A stretch of 64,000 nt of DNA from Acytostelium subglobosum LB1 (lineage: Eukaryota; Evosea; Eumycetozoa; Acytosteliales; Acytosteliaceae), in NCBI RefSeq assembly GCF_000787575.1, contig NW_012236507.1:440253-504252 (forward strand), read 5' to 3'. Below the pieces are notes generated by a model that did not search any database, had not been told where the DNA came from, and saw only the letters and a program-made list of their open reading frames with translations. Below, piece by piece: positions 34,916 to 47,782 of this stretch; position 1 is the first letter of the stretch; each line of letters begins with the position of its first letter. Both the position numbers and the translations under genes were made by a program.

Positions 34916-36552
34916 TCACACTACTCTCTTTTTGAACTTGGCAATGAAGAATCCAATGGTGGACAAAGAGTCGGATGGATCAACTCGCTGCACTAGAGAG
35001 CATTGTTCGGACGTCAGACCGCAGTTGGACAGGCCGCCACTGCCAAGGTGTGGATACTGTGGCAGTAGCTCCATTTGAGGATGTCGAGATAGTAGATAGG
35101 CGACATTACATTCGTTCTCCTCTGGATTGATGGTGCAGGTCGAGTACACCAGTACGCCGCCAGGCTTGAGCAGCGGCACTGCATTGTCAATCAGTCGACG
35201 TTGGATGTCGACCGCGTTCTTTAGGTCGAGCAATGTGTTGAGCTCGATGAACCTTGGTCGCGAGCCGAGGCCTGAGCAAGGCCCGTCCAGCAGCACTCTG
35301 TCGAACGACTCGTTGGCAAAGGCAGGGTCGCGTGGCTCCTTTATCAGCTTGGCCGAGTCCATCAGACGACTCTGCACATTGGTGATGCCCAACTGCTGGC
35401 ACAACTGATGTATGATTATCTGCTTCTTCTTGTTCTTGTCCAATGCCAACACCGTGCCCTTGTTGCCCATCAACGTGGCGATCAGTGTTGTCTTGCCACC
35501 GGGTGCGGCGCACATGTCCAGCACTCGCATGTTCTGCTCGGGCACCTGTGGCAGGTCAAGTTGGAACACTGTCAGTACGGAGGGCAGATGCTGGAGGTAT
35601 AGGCGATCGGGAAGCAGTGCGTTCAGTGGCGGACACAGGTATATACGCTCAGTCATCTCTATCGCCACTCCATTCGGAATGTTAAAATAGTCTGCTCTAT
35701 CCATCAATGATACACCATTGCCAATATACACTGTTCTCTCCCTATAGCAGTCATCCACGATGAATCCATGTTTGCCATTGCCATCCAAGTCTACAAACAC
35801 TGACACCTTCTCGCCCTTGGATACTGGAAGTTGCGTGGGGCGCAGGCGAGATGGTTAGTTATGAGCGATCAATCAATCAAACATTTGAATGAGTATGAAT
35901 ACATACTGTACTTGTGTGATCCAATTACACCTGGCTAGAGTGTAGTCAAAGGGGTTAGCCATACGAATGGACATTGACTCATGCTTGCGCGACACCTAGT
36001 ACATACCGCGAATATATTACTTCCTCTTAGTACTGACTCACCGCATGTCGCACCTACAACTACCTCTATGATGTTCAACATGTTCGAGCGCGTTAGTATG
36101 TGCCTCGACTGTTTGACTCGCAGTGACATACGCTTGTACTTTGGGTCTCGTTTGAATGGTCCTCTGTTCTGGAGTAGTATGACCTCGTTTGCTATCCTGT
36201 CTAATTGTTCCTTGTGTTGTAGATCGTTGTTGTAGTGCTTGTCATTGGGTCCAGGTAGTGATTGAAATGGTACAATATCACTTGGCTCTAAGGTGTATTC
36301 AGCTTGAGATGATGCTGAACCAAAGTGTTGTGATAGATCATTGATCAACTGCTCTCTTGTAGTCTTTATAGTGTTCACTCGTACACATGTAAGTGATTGA
36401 GTTGTAGTCTGTGCTCGTTGTATCCTATCAAGATGCTCTGCGCCATAGTAGCCCAACAAGTGATCGTGAACATCTTGATGCTTATACACCAGCTTGTTCA
36501 ATGTGCCGTCTGACGCCAGCATGGCGTTCATAGCAGGTGGCAGATCACTCAT
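34916..36552 (-). CDS. nsun6: tRNA (cytosine-5) methyltransferase NSUN6
   Basis: Three exons: 36552-36007, 35934-35907 and 35823-34916, giving 493 residues. The middle exon is only 28 nt. Frames join as SNIFA-PGVIGSHKY-I-SKGEKVSVFVD. Similarity to NSUN6 runs through the whole length. The N-terminal part contains CVRVNT. A PUA domain begins at VVVGATCGESVLRGSNIFAP and includes YIGNGVSLM. The SAM-dependent catalytic domain has DMCAAPGGKT, LDGPCSGLGSRP with the TRAM-type Cys, and VYSTCTINPEENE with the catalytic Cys. It ends SIGFFIAKF as in the human protein. NSUN6 methylates C72 in the acceptor stem of tRNA-Cys and tRNA-Thr in the cytoplasm. The chosen start is the first ATG after an in-frame stop. 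Confidence 0.92.
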
Positions 36553-36623
36553 TACTTCATTATCTGTTTGTGGACGGGTCAAGGTTATTCATTGATGATT
36601 TGAACGAGAAATGACAAAGGGGC

Positions 36624-36680
36624 AACCCTTACCCTCGCCCTAACCCTAACTCTCGCCCTCACCCTTGCCCTCGACCCTCT
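36624..36680. repeat. CCCT-rich tract (G-runs on minus strand)
   Basis: Irregular CCCTTA/CCCTCG/CCCTAA units give at least six GGG runs on the minus strand. The tract lies just downstream of the stop codon of the minus-strand PPR-like gene and 70-130 bases upstream of NSUN6. Confidence 0.7.
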
Positions 36681-36711
36681 TGGAAGTCTGTGGATATGTA
36701 TATGGCTTGGT

Positions 36712-38952
36712 TTATTGATTGATCACCTCATTGATGAAGCTTTGAATAAGGACACTGCTCGTTGAAGGCTGACCAAATGCTTGATTGCGATGATTGTAGA
36801 GCCTGGTCGACTCTGCAGCCGGATCCTGATCCAGCTTCAGGTCATCGAGGCTTATTATGGCCTCTTGAACAATCGCCGATAAAGTAAATCCATCAGCATT
36901 GTCCATTGGCGTGAAGCCACAGAAATCATCCAGTTTGATGTCGCCGCGAGTTGTACATTGCATCTTGGAGAGCAACAGATGTTCGTCGGTGATGCCCTTT
37001 GCAGACAACAAGTGATATGTCCTCAGGTTGTAGGAGGTGACGGGGCCTTGTCCCCTGCTGCTCCAGTAGTCCAGCCATACGCTCATGAGCCTCTCGGAGG
37101 GGCGCTGATTGTACTCGATCTGAAGGAACTGGCACAGAGTGCTGAATATTGACGATATGAGCTGCTTGGTGGGTATCTGCGCCATCTCAGTGTTCTTGAG
37201 CGAGTAGTAGAAGAACTGGATGCCGAGCAGGAGCACTCCATAGTCGTTGCATCCACGCTTCAACTTCAAGTTATTGAGTATGCTCTTGCACTTTGTGAGG
37301 TCGATTAATGGGGAGGTAGCAATCATTCGGTAAAGTTCCAGACATGTGATCGATTCTTTGTTCTTGTTTGATTGGTTGTGATTGGTCGTGATGTGTTCGA
37401 GCGTCTTTCTGCCGAGTCTGTTGATTGAGTGACTGTTGAAGATGAAGTCCGAGAGAGGCCCCATCAATGCTCGGTCGATTGGCACGTTGTCCCAGGCCAT
37501 CGCATTGACCTGAGCCATCACAACGTCAGTGGGCGCATTCTTGTCCGCCAACAGAGTTGCCAAGATGTGATTGCCAAATGACTTCATGTAGCGCACGACG
37601 TTGTATATTGGCTTGACGGCGTCCAGTAGCGAGGAGATATCCATTGTTGCCAACATATGATCGAGTTGGGCCTGATCGATAAGCATAACGCGCCACTGTA
37701 TTGGCATTAGACCAAAGAGATCAAAGTGGACGGTGGTCGGCTTGGGACGACGGCCGGCCGTGGTGTCCCCACGCATGGCCAGGAGAGCACGCAGCAACAG
37801 CGTGGACTTGGGAAGCACGTCCATGTTTCGGCGCAGATGGATAGAAATGCCCTCGACATCGTTGCTCCTGCAGATGTGATCCAGGATGATCTCGCGCTCT
37901 GTGCGGATGCGGGGTGTGGTCGACCTGATGCCACAGTCAATGAGTGCGACTTCCGACCACAACTCGTCCAAGGATGATGTTGACTCTTGCGCTGCCTGGC
38001 TGTGATGCTTGCCGCGCCAGAATTGAATGAGTGCCTCGCGGACTTTAGTATCCTCCAAGGAGGACTCGTGATACCTGATGAAGCTCATGTTGGTCTGGAG
38101 CGTGGGCTGCAGGTTGAGGTCGATCTGGCGACGAGCATACCAGGTCAGCGCCATCTCGTATTGGTCCAGCTGGAGATACTTGATGATCAGCATGTTGGTG
38201 ATGACGTCCTGTTGAGCAAGCGTGCGACTCTTGACACCACTACACAGCAGCTGTTGGAAGTTTGGCACATTGTTCGCTTCGCAATGGATGATGAATGATA
38301 CCAATGTAGCTGGTGTCAAGTGATGCGTCAACGTCAATAATGCGCCCAAGTCAGATCTTTCAAACTCCACCCTGTCTCCAACAACAGCATCATTGTTTCC
38401 AGCAGTATTCCAATCGATTCTCCTGTATGATTCCACCTTCTCTTGGTCTCCAAGTACATTCTCGCGACTCGACTTCAAGTTCATTGTTGATGTAGTTGAC
38501 TCGGTTGTCGATGGGTGTGTGTCCAGGGTCTGTTGTGGCGAGGGCGACTGTGATTGAGTCTGAGTTTGATTGATCGAACCATCTGATTTCTTGTTCTTTC
38601 GTGCTTCCATTGGTGATGGTGATTGGACCACCTCCTTCTCCACTGCTACTTCATGCTCAGCATTCTTGTCCTCTTGTTGTTGTTGCATTCCAGCCTCACT
38701 CCTCTTTATCAATATATCTTGTTGATAACGATAATAGATGAACTTTGCTATCACTTTACTCTTGTCATCCTCGTCAAACTCATTCTCATAATGTCTCCTC
38801 TCACATATATCCAACAACTGTCTAGTCGTGAATGCACTCAAACTCTTTACACTATTTAACAGTGTATCATCTTCATCCTGGTCAGCCTTCTTCTCTTTCT
38901 TTATCTTGTGTGTCTCTGTCTTTGTCTCTATCTGTGATGGTGATGGCTGTGT

Positions 38953-38983
<31 letters not shown>

Positions 38984-39425
38984 NNNNNNNNNNNNNNNNN
39001 NNNNNNNNNNNNNNNNNNNNNNNNNNNNNNNNNNNNNNNNNNNNNNNNNNNNNNNNNNNNNNNNNNNNNNNNNNNNNNNNNNNTTGTTGTTGTTGTTGTT
39101 GTTGTTGTTGTGGCTCGAGTTGTGATTGACAATGTTGAACTATCTGTGCGATGATCTCGTCTTTCCTGCGATAGGGTGGAGTCTCAATTGAGAGTTGTCG
39201 ACACAACTGTTTGAGCTGTGGCACAGACATTGCCTCCAAAGGTCCTGTTACAGGATCATATGTTGAAGTTGTTTCACTGCTCTCGTTCGTCGATGATGTT
39301 GATGTTGATGTCGATGTTGGTGTCGATGTCGATGTGGATGCTTGAGAGGTCTTTGAACGAGCAGCATAAAACCTAGCACTGCTGGTGCCAATTGGCATCA
39401 ACCTCTTTGAACAGGCTAGGAACAT
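36712..39425 (-). CDS. PPR-like mitochondrial protein with SAP-like motifs (family member 3; contains assembly gap)
   Basis: The protein starts at 39425 with MFLACSKRLMPIGTSSARFY, a mitochondrial presequence, then Thr/Ser repeats. A SAP-like helix pair follows (MSVPQLKQLCRQLSIE), and then a poly-Gln tract into which a 100-N gap falls. The downstream piece resumes in poly-Gln with a second SAP-like stretch (SLSAFTTRQLLDICERRHYE). Then come helical repeats, including LQLDQYEMALTWYARRQIDL, shared with the gene at 24784-27959. About 900 residues apart from the gap. Both flanks read poly-Gln in a CAA/CAG frame, so a single gene is by far the best reading. Frame across the gap cannot be tested because 100 N is a placeholder length. 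Likely role: mitochondrial RNA metabolism (inference). Confidence 0.7.
38984..39083. other. 100-N assembly gap inside a poly-Gln (TTG)n repeat
   Basis: Exactly 100 N, a common placeholder for a gap of unknown size. It is flanked on both sides by uninterrupted TTG/GTT repeats. The assembler evidently failed in a long trinucleotide repeat, so the true poly-Gln length is unknown. Confidence 0.98.
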
Positions 39426-39579
39426 AATGAATGTATGTATATGTATGTATGTATGTATGTATTACTACTTTCTAGAGTGATGAATAAACGACTCGTCCTT
39501 GTCCAAATCGAGTGAAATCAGACTTTGAAGGTGAACACTATTTTTTGTCTTTCCATCAATCAATCAACAAAGAATGAGG

Positions 39580-40312
39580 TTAATTATATTTATTAGAGTA
39601 TGATGGAGTAGAACTACGACCCCTGAATGAATACTTCTTGGTTGTTGTTGGTCCAGAGTAGGACTTACGAGCTCGTGTGGAACTGGTAGGTCTGTATCCA
39701 GAATCATAGCTGTCAACGATGTACTCCTCGGGAAGGTGGGTTGGGATGAGCACCTCAGCTTGGTAGTAGCTCTTATCAATACCAGCATTGTTGACTTGGA
39801 ACTGATCTTTCATTCGTAGAGCATCAAAGTTGAGATGGTCTGGGGTCTTCATAGCCTTGAAGCCATCTGATGCTGCATTCTTGTCAGTGAACAAAGACAC
39901 CTTTCAAGTCGGCGGCAGTCAATAAAAACCGGATAACAAATGCCTTCTTGATCCTCCCATCATTGACTGCAATGTACATCATAGGATGGTTTGGTACCAA
40001 TGACAACCGGACATAGTCTTCAAGATGATGCTTCTTGTCTAGGCTATGAGAGAGATCGTTTCCTCCAAATATTACACCAGGAGTATCTTTAAGTTGCTTA
40101 TAAGAGTACAGTCCATTCTCCATAATGGATGCCAGGTTTCTCTCATCAGTAAAGTGATAGAGATAGACCATGCCTTGATCTTCTAGGTATTTTGAGTTGT
40201 TCCTAGTTGAACCAACTTTCAACTTCTCCAACAAAGAGCTCAAACTATCATCGTCTTGAGAATCATCATCATGTGGATATTCTCCTTCATCTTCGTTGGA
40301 TGAGTCTGACAA
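39580..40312 (-). pseudogene. DarT-like (DUF4433) ADP-ribosyltransferase locus, apparently broken
   Basis: Two coding pieces on the minus strand together carry the landmarks of the DarT family (DNA-thymidine ADP-ribosyltransferases known mainly as bacterial toxin-antitoxin components). They are YLYHFTDERNLASIMENGL, then DYVRLSLVPNHPMMYIAV, then FTDKNAAS, and last QAEVLIPTHLPEEYIV with the conserved Glu. An acidic leader (DSSNEDEGEYPHDDD) precedes the domain and a Ser/Arg/Tyr-rich tail follows. I treat the locus as a broken relic with about one, perhaps two breaks. The motifs are well kept, so decay looks recent. No DarG-like antitoxin is nearby. Origin by transfer from bacteria is an inference. 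Confidence 0.6.
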
Positions 40313-41103
40313 AGTGGAGTGGTGCGAGGATGTACCATCAGAGGGATCGGACTCCGGTTCATACTCGGATTCTTGGGCTCATATTTATTATATGTATATA
40401 TGTATGTTTGTTTATCTATATATATATTTGTTGTTGTACTTGACGTTTCGAAACTGACTTAAATGTCTTTTGGCTCCAATCAATCAAAAGTTGTCTCTAC
40501 TTGGTATTCTTTGATTGTTCCCATTTTGGTTGTCTTGGTTCACAAACTGGTGTCACCATGCCACTTGAGAACTCAGTTTGTTAATTTAACAAACTTGTTT
40601 GTGTGTTGTCTGGTGCGTGAATTGACTTGATGGTAATCGTTGATCATTCAATCAACGATGAGTGATGATAATCATACAAGGCATATTGTATATGTTTGTT
40701 TGTCTTTTGTATTGTGGATTAAGGAAAGAGGGGAAATGTGTACCAAACTAAAGTAGGGCGTGTGTCATTAATTCGGACGCACCCCTGTGGAGGAGGTATG
40801 TATGCTCTAACAGTTTCACCAAAGTTAAGGAGATCGTGTCTCCTGCTTCATTTGTTAGCTCACGGCACAACTGTACATGATTGTGATTTGTTTGGAATTT
40901 TCATTCGTTCGTCTTCCTCAAGTCGACCCCCAATTTGATTTATGGGTTTGATTGAACATCAAATTTTTGGCGCCAACTGTCATTGTCTGGGATAGTCCCA
41001 GCAATTATTGACTGAATGGTGAATGAGTGTTATTGATTGAATGATTGATGAATCAATGGAGTGAATGAGCGGGACTCGATTTATTGATTGATTGGTTGAC
41101 CCA
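40313..41103. other. Intergenic region, 0.8 kb, with a possible LTR relic
   Basis: No gene supported. 40737-40958 begins TGTGTACC and ends AACA. A few bases later comes TTGGCGCCAACTGT (40968-40981), which looks like the primer-binding-site sequence of Ty3/gypsy-type elements. This may be the remains of one LTR, old and without any coding part. The evidence is weak. Confidence 0.3.
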
Positions 41104-44100
41104 TCAAACAATGTAAAGTGATGAAGCGAATACGATATCACGTTTGATCAGTTTGGCTGCCTCCTCCATCTTTTGGAATAGTTTGGTGTCTCCAATGATC
41201 CTGGCTGAATTCCTGACTTCTTGACATGTCTCTCCAATTCTTGTGATGGCACGCACGATTGATCCCTCCAACACATTGGTCAGCTGGCAGATCTCGTGGA
41301 AGGGCATGCCTCGCGCCCACTCATAGCACACCTCCATCAGTCCAAAGTTGAGCAGACGTGATCGCTCATCGTCCTGCGACGGCACGTCCAGATGGTGCTC
41401 CAATTGGATGAGCGTGAGTCGGTTGGTCAGCTCCTGCAGGTTGCGCTTGGCCTCGAGCAGACGAGGCGTGAGCGACGGCTCCTTGGCATCCTTCTCCTGG
41501 AAGATCAGCGTGGAGAGCACGGCGACGATCTCGGCCGGGTCGAGGTTGAGGAAGGCGTTCTCAAAGATCAGCTCGGGGATGATCAGCTCCTCGCATGTGT
41601 TGATCTCTCGCGACACCTTGCCCTTGACCAGAACGTTGTTGTCCTGGTCGATGTAGCCCAGGGTCTGGAGGATCTTGAGGCGCGTCTGGAACTCGGGCAT
41701 CAGACGCAGATTCTCATCCGATGTGGAGAAGGTATGTTGTGACAGCTGCTGCTTGAGCTGAGTGCGACGCTCGGTAAGGTTGTAGTGTTCCGCCAGCTTG
41801 GGACACTTGTGGCACTTGGACTGAGGGATTAGCTCCTCTATCTTCTCAAGGCCGCGGTACGTCTCGACAAACTCCACGTTCTTGAGCTTCATCTTGCCGA
41901 TGGGATCGAGTGCGGGTGGGCCCAGAGGAAGGGGGTGCTGCTCAAGCAGACGGAGCAACTGCTGTTCCAAGACACTGCACGATGCCTTGTCGTCGGTCTC
42001 GATGGCGCGCACGTCAATCTTGATGCGCTCTTGACACACGCGCCTAATGTCCAGTCCATTGGCGCTAATATATATGTAGTGGCCGTCGCATGTGACGTTG
42101 CGGCCTTCATCAGCGCCCTTGAGTCGCAAGGCAAAGATTGAGAATGATCGCGCCACTGTCGTGTTGATGTAGTTCTTGGTACTTGTCGTGTTGCACTGCA
42201 GTATGACACCAATGGTGTAGTTGTGGTACTTCATGTCATCGCTCTCACAGAGGATGACGACTCGACCCGCCTGGAAGTGGTTGTCCGACTGCACCGACAG
42301 GATGGCCTTCTGCACTGCCTGGTTCTTGGACTTGCTTTCGCAGAACAGTTGATAGTAGTTCTCAATATCTGGCTCGCCCAGGATGCACTCGACCTCTGGC
42401 ACCTCGTCGTATTGCTTCTTGATCTTCTCAATCTCTTGGCGGATCTCGGGCAGGTCCTTCTGCGAGGAGAACTCAGAGAATGATCTCTTGATCATATCCT
42501 CCACCTTGAAGTCTTGCACTCGCAGCAGGTTCAGGATCATGTTGTACGTGAGACGGAACTGACTGTTCAACTTGGATGGCACGCCTAGGATCATGGACTC
42601 GAGCGTCGATGACTCAGGCAGCTCCTTCCAGCAGGCCAGCAGCACAGTGCCCACCGAGTCCAGGCCACGACGACCCGCACGACCAGACATCTGGGTGTAC
42701 TCACCGGGCAGAAGCTCACGGAAGCTCAGGCCGTCGTGCTTGCGTGTATGGCTGTACACCACGGTCTTGGCGGGCATGTTCACACCCATGGCAAAGGTCT
42801 CTGTGGCAAACAGCACCTTGACCAGCGACTTGGAGAAGAGGATCTCGACCAGCTCCTTGACGATGGGCAGAAGGCCGCCATGGTGCACACCAATGCCGCG
42901 CTCGAGGAAGTCTCGGATTTGCAGGATCTGTGGCAGCTCGCGGTCGTCTGCACTCAGACGCGACAGTGACTCCTGAATGAATACCTTGATGATGCTCCTC
43001 TCTGTGTTATTTGTCAGCACCACCTTGTCGCCCAAGCCAAACGCATACTCTTGACACTTGGCCTTGCTGAATGAGAACACGATCACTGGTAGCTGGTTCT
43101 TCTCATTCAATGTTGTGATGAGTCGCGTCCAATTCGATGATTTGTTGCTGTTGCCGCCGCCGCCACTCCTGCCACCACCGCCACCGCCGCCTCCACCACG
43201 TCCTCCGCGAGCACCTGCGCCACCACGTCCGCCACGTCCACCAGATGACGAAGACTCTTTGTTCATTGATGCGTACGCAGCGTTGTAGCCATCCATGAGG
43301 AATCTTCGCGAACTGTCGACGATCTTGAACATCTCGTTGGAGGGAGTGTTGATAAAGTGCTCGAGGGGCACGGGACGCTTGGTCGTGCCAATGACATAGA
43401 TGGGCATCTTCTTGGTCCTGCCAATCCAGTCGGCAAACTCGAGCGGGTTGGACACGGTAGCCGACAGCAGCACGATCTTGATGTGTGCTGGCAGCATGAT
43501 GATCACCTCCTCCCAGACGACGCCACGCTCCAAGTCGTTGAGGTAGTGGACCTCGTCAAAGATCACCCACTCAATGTCACGGATCAGGTCGGCGCCCTTA
43601 TAGAGCATCGAGCGCAGAATCTCGGTGGTGAGCACGAGACACGAGGCGGTCGGGTTGACCGAGACATCTCCCGTGATCAATCCGACGTTGTTGAATGTGT
43701 TTTTGAAGTCGCGGAACTTCTGGTTGGACAGAGCCTTGATTGGCGACGTGTAGATAGCACGCGTCATGTTCTTGGCGGCCATGGCAATGGCGTACTCGGC
43801 AATTACTGTCTTTCCAGCAGACGTGTGGGCACTGATAAACACACTCTCGCCCTTCTCCATGTGATAGATGGCCTGCTTCTGGAAGCTGTCCAACTCGAAT
43901 GGATATACAATGGCTGGGTTGCTTATGAGCTCGGCGAATGGTGTTGTGATCTCCTTTGTATCATTGAATGCCCACACCTTCTTCTCGGGTGGGCGGTCGC
44001 CAGATGTGGCGGCAGTTGTCGCTGATGCGGCCTCTGTCTGTGTCGCTGATGTAGCTGGAGTCGTCGTGTCAATCAACTTCTCGACCTCGCTAAGGTCGCT

Positions 44101-45039
44101 TGATGTAGTCAAAGTGGGTGCCACTGTAACGGCTGCCTCCTCCTCCTCTTCCGCATCGACATCCTCTTCCTCATCTTCATCATCTTCCTCCTCAATCTCC
44201 TCTTCCTCTTCTTCTTCCTCCTCTTGATCGAAGTATGAGTGCTCAGTCGATTGTCTCATTGATTGATCATCTATGGTTGGTAGTCCTCGTGATAGACCTG
44301 GTGCCTTGGTGAGCAGAGTGGCTGGAGCACTCCAGAATGATACCCAATCGATCTTCTCTCCAATGGTCTGTGTGTGAATGGCAGAGGATGGCTTGGCCTC
44401 AATGCCACCAGGCAAGAATGGGAAAGCCTGTGCATCACCTCGGTGAAAGTCTGCCGCCTTCTCATTCCAAGCTCGCAACAGTGATGTCGAATTGGATGCA
44501 TTCAATCTACTGTTGATTGGCACCTCCTTGTATTCAGTCATTGACAGTTGATGATTGACTTGATCGACGCCCAACTCAATGTCTGCAGTTGGAGATGATT
44601 GCTCAACTACTATCAATGAGCGAAATGGTAGAGAGTTTGTATCGAGGAAGCGTGGCCAACTTCTCTGCTCATTCTTCACATCCTCATTCAGACGAAGTGT
44701 TGTATGCTGTTCCCTAAGCTCATCAAACAAGTCTGGTACTTGAGCAAAGACTGATTGAGTGGGTATCTATGTTATGATGTTAGGGTACATGCTTTGATTG
44801 AGTGATTGAATGAATGAGTGATGTGATGTACGTACATTTGATGATATGTTGAAGGGAGTGCCTTTAACACATTGTTGTAATGACAACTCGGGTAACAAGG
44901 TGGTGGAAGTTGTGATCAATGCTCTGACATTGTGAGCTGAACTAAAGTAGAATGTGTTGTCTGATGGAGTTGCATTGGACTCCTTACTCTCGAGTGTATC
45001 CAACTCACTCAAGAATGATGTTATGTCAATATCACTCAT
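41104..45039 (-). CDS. ski2: SKI2-type RNA helicase (exosome cofactor)
   Basis: Two exons: 45039-44836 and 44766-41104, giving 1288 residues with the join ISSN-IPTQSVFAQVPDLFDEL. The N-terminal third has the SKI2-specific region and a long Glu/Asp run. The DExH helicase core follows, with SAHTSAGKT (Walker A), IFDEVHYLND (DEVH box), LLSATVSN, ATETFAMGVNMPAKT and QMSGRAGRRGLD. The C terminus is the DSHCT domain (LNFGLMEVCYEWARGMPF, then ITRIGETCQEVRN). In other eukaryotes SKI2 works with SKI3 and SKI8 to feed mRNA to the cytoplasmic exosome. Unusual here is a Gly-rich RGG-like linker (GGRGGRGGAGARGGRGGGG, plus strand about 43130-43250) between the two RecA domains. It sits where other SKI2 proteins have a different spacer. 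Confidence 0.94.
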
Positions 45040-45441
45040 TATCTATTTGTATTTCAAAGGTAGTTTGAATTGAATGAATGAGAACTTCAAACTTTTCAAA
45101 ATCTTCAACTCCATCTTGGAAGATGTCTTGGGAAAAGAAGTAGAGAGTATTATTATAATTCGGGTATCATTGTTAATGATGATAATGATGATGTAATATT
45201 AGATGAATTGGGGACTATTGACTATTCATTGATTAAAGTTCTATTTACATTGGTGTAAGTGTCACCATTACTTTGATTGACATGGACCTTCTGGAAAAAC
45301 CTCTTGATCATTCATCGAAGGAATTTAAAAGGGAAGGGTTTGAGTTGTTTTTGGGATTTTTTGATCAATTTTTGAATAGACATTCATGTCTCTTGTTTGT
45401 TAATTGATTAATTGATTAAAAGAGTATAGGTTTATAGAGAT
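45040..45441. other. Divergent promoter region, 0.4 kb
   Basis: Between ski2 (minus) and the AT-rich orphan gene (plus). No gene seen. AT content rises steadily toward the orphan gene. Confidence 0.5.
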
Positions 45442-45960
45442 ATGGAACAAAGAGGTATAACAATTATTATTAGTTTGGCTATAATTACATTATTATTAAT
45501 TGGAGGATTAATCTCTGGAATAATTATTCAACATCTACAACAACAGCAACATGATATAGTAATAACTAAATGTTTAGTAAAAAGTTGTAATATAATTAAA
45601 TCAATAATTTATGATAAAATAGATACTCCTACTATTTATTATCAACCAGAAATTACTTATAACATAAATAATATAACATGGAAAGAAATATATAAAAATC
45701 AATATTATAAAAAAAAAAAAGAAATACAAATTCAACAATATTGTGATAGTATTAATAATAATAACTCGACAATAACATGTTATAATAATATTGATAATCC
45801 AGAACAAGTATCCATTAATCAATCAAATAATAATAATAATAATAATAATAATAGACTTGGAATAATATTGATCAAGACTTTCGCAGTGCTCACATTCCTA
45901 AGTTTATGGTCATTCCTGGTGACCATTGTATATTATAAATATTATAAAGAATATTCTTAA
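45442..45960 (+). CDS. AT-rich orphan membrane protein
   Basis: 172 residues, one exon, family not recognised. It has two hydrophobic helices (IIISLAIITLLLIGGLISGI near the N terminus and TFAVLTFLSLWSFLVTIVYY near the C terminus) around a middle domain of about 100 residues. That domain contains Asn runs, four cysteines and several Asn-linked glycosylation sites. Codons end almost only in A or T, in strong contrast to its neighbours. That looks like a rapidly evolving, recent or transferred gene. The open frame, the helices at both ends and the sensible start make it a credible gene, but there is no homology support. Confidence 0.55.
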   Translation: MEQRGITIIISLAIITLLLIGGLISGIIIQHLQQQQHDIVITKCLVKSCNIIKSIIYDKIDTPTIYYQPEITYNINNITWKEIYKNQYYKKKKEIQIQQYCDSINNNNSTITCYNNIDNPEQVSINQSNNNNNNNNNRLGIILIKTFAVLTFLSLWSFLVTIVYYKYYKEYS

Positions 45961-46175
45961 AGTTTATTACTTCATCTTAATCAATCAATCAATCAGTCAA
46001 TTAATGAATCGCAGACGGTGTTTGGTATTGGGAAATGAAAGATGTATACAGGGGTAGAGTTGGTCGTTGTTGGCTGCGTTGTTGGAGATGGAGTTGAGAT
46101 GAAGATGGAGAAGGAGGGGAGGAGGAGGGAGGGAGGATAGTGTGTGGCGCGCATATGTCCCGCCAAACAGTATAT

Positions 46176-47782
<1,607 letters not shown>

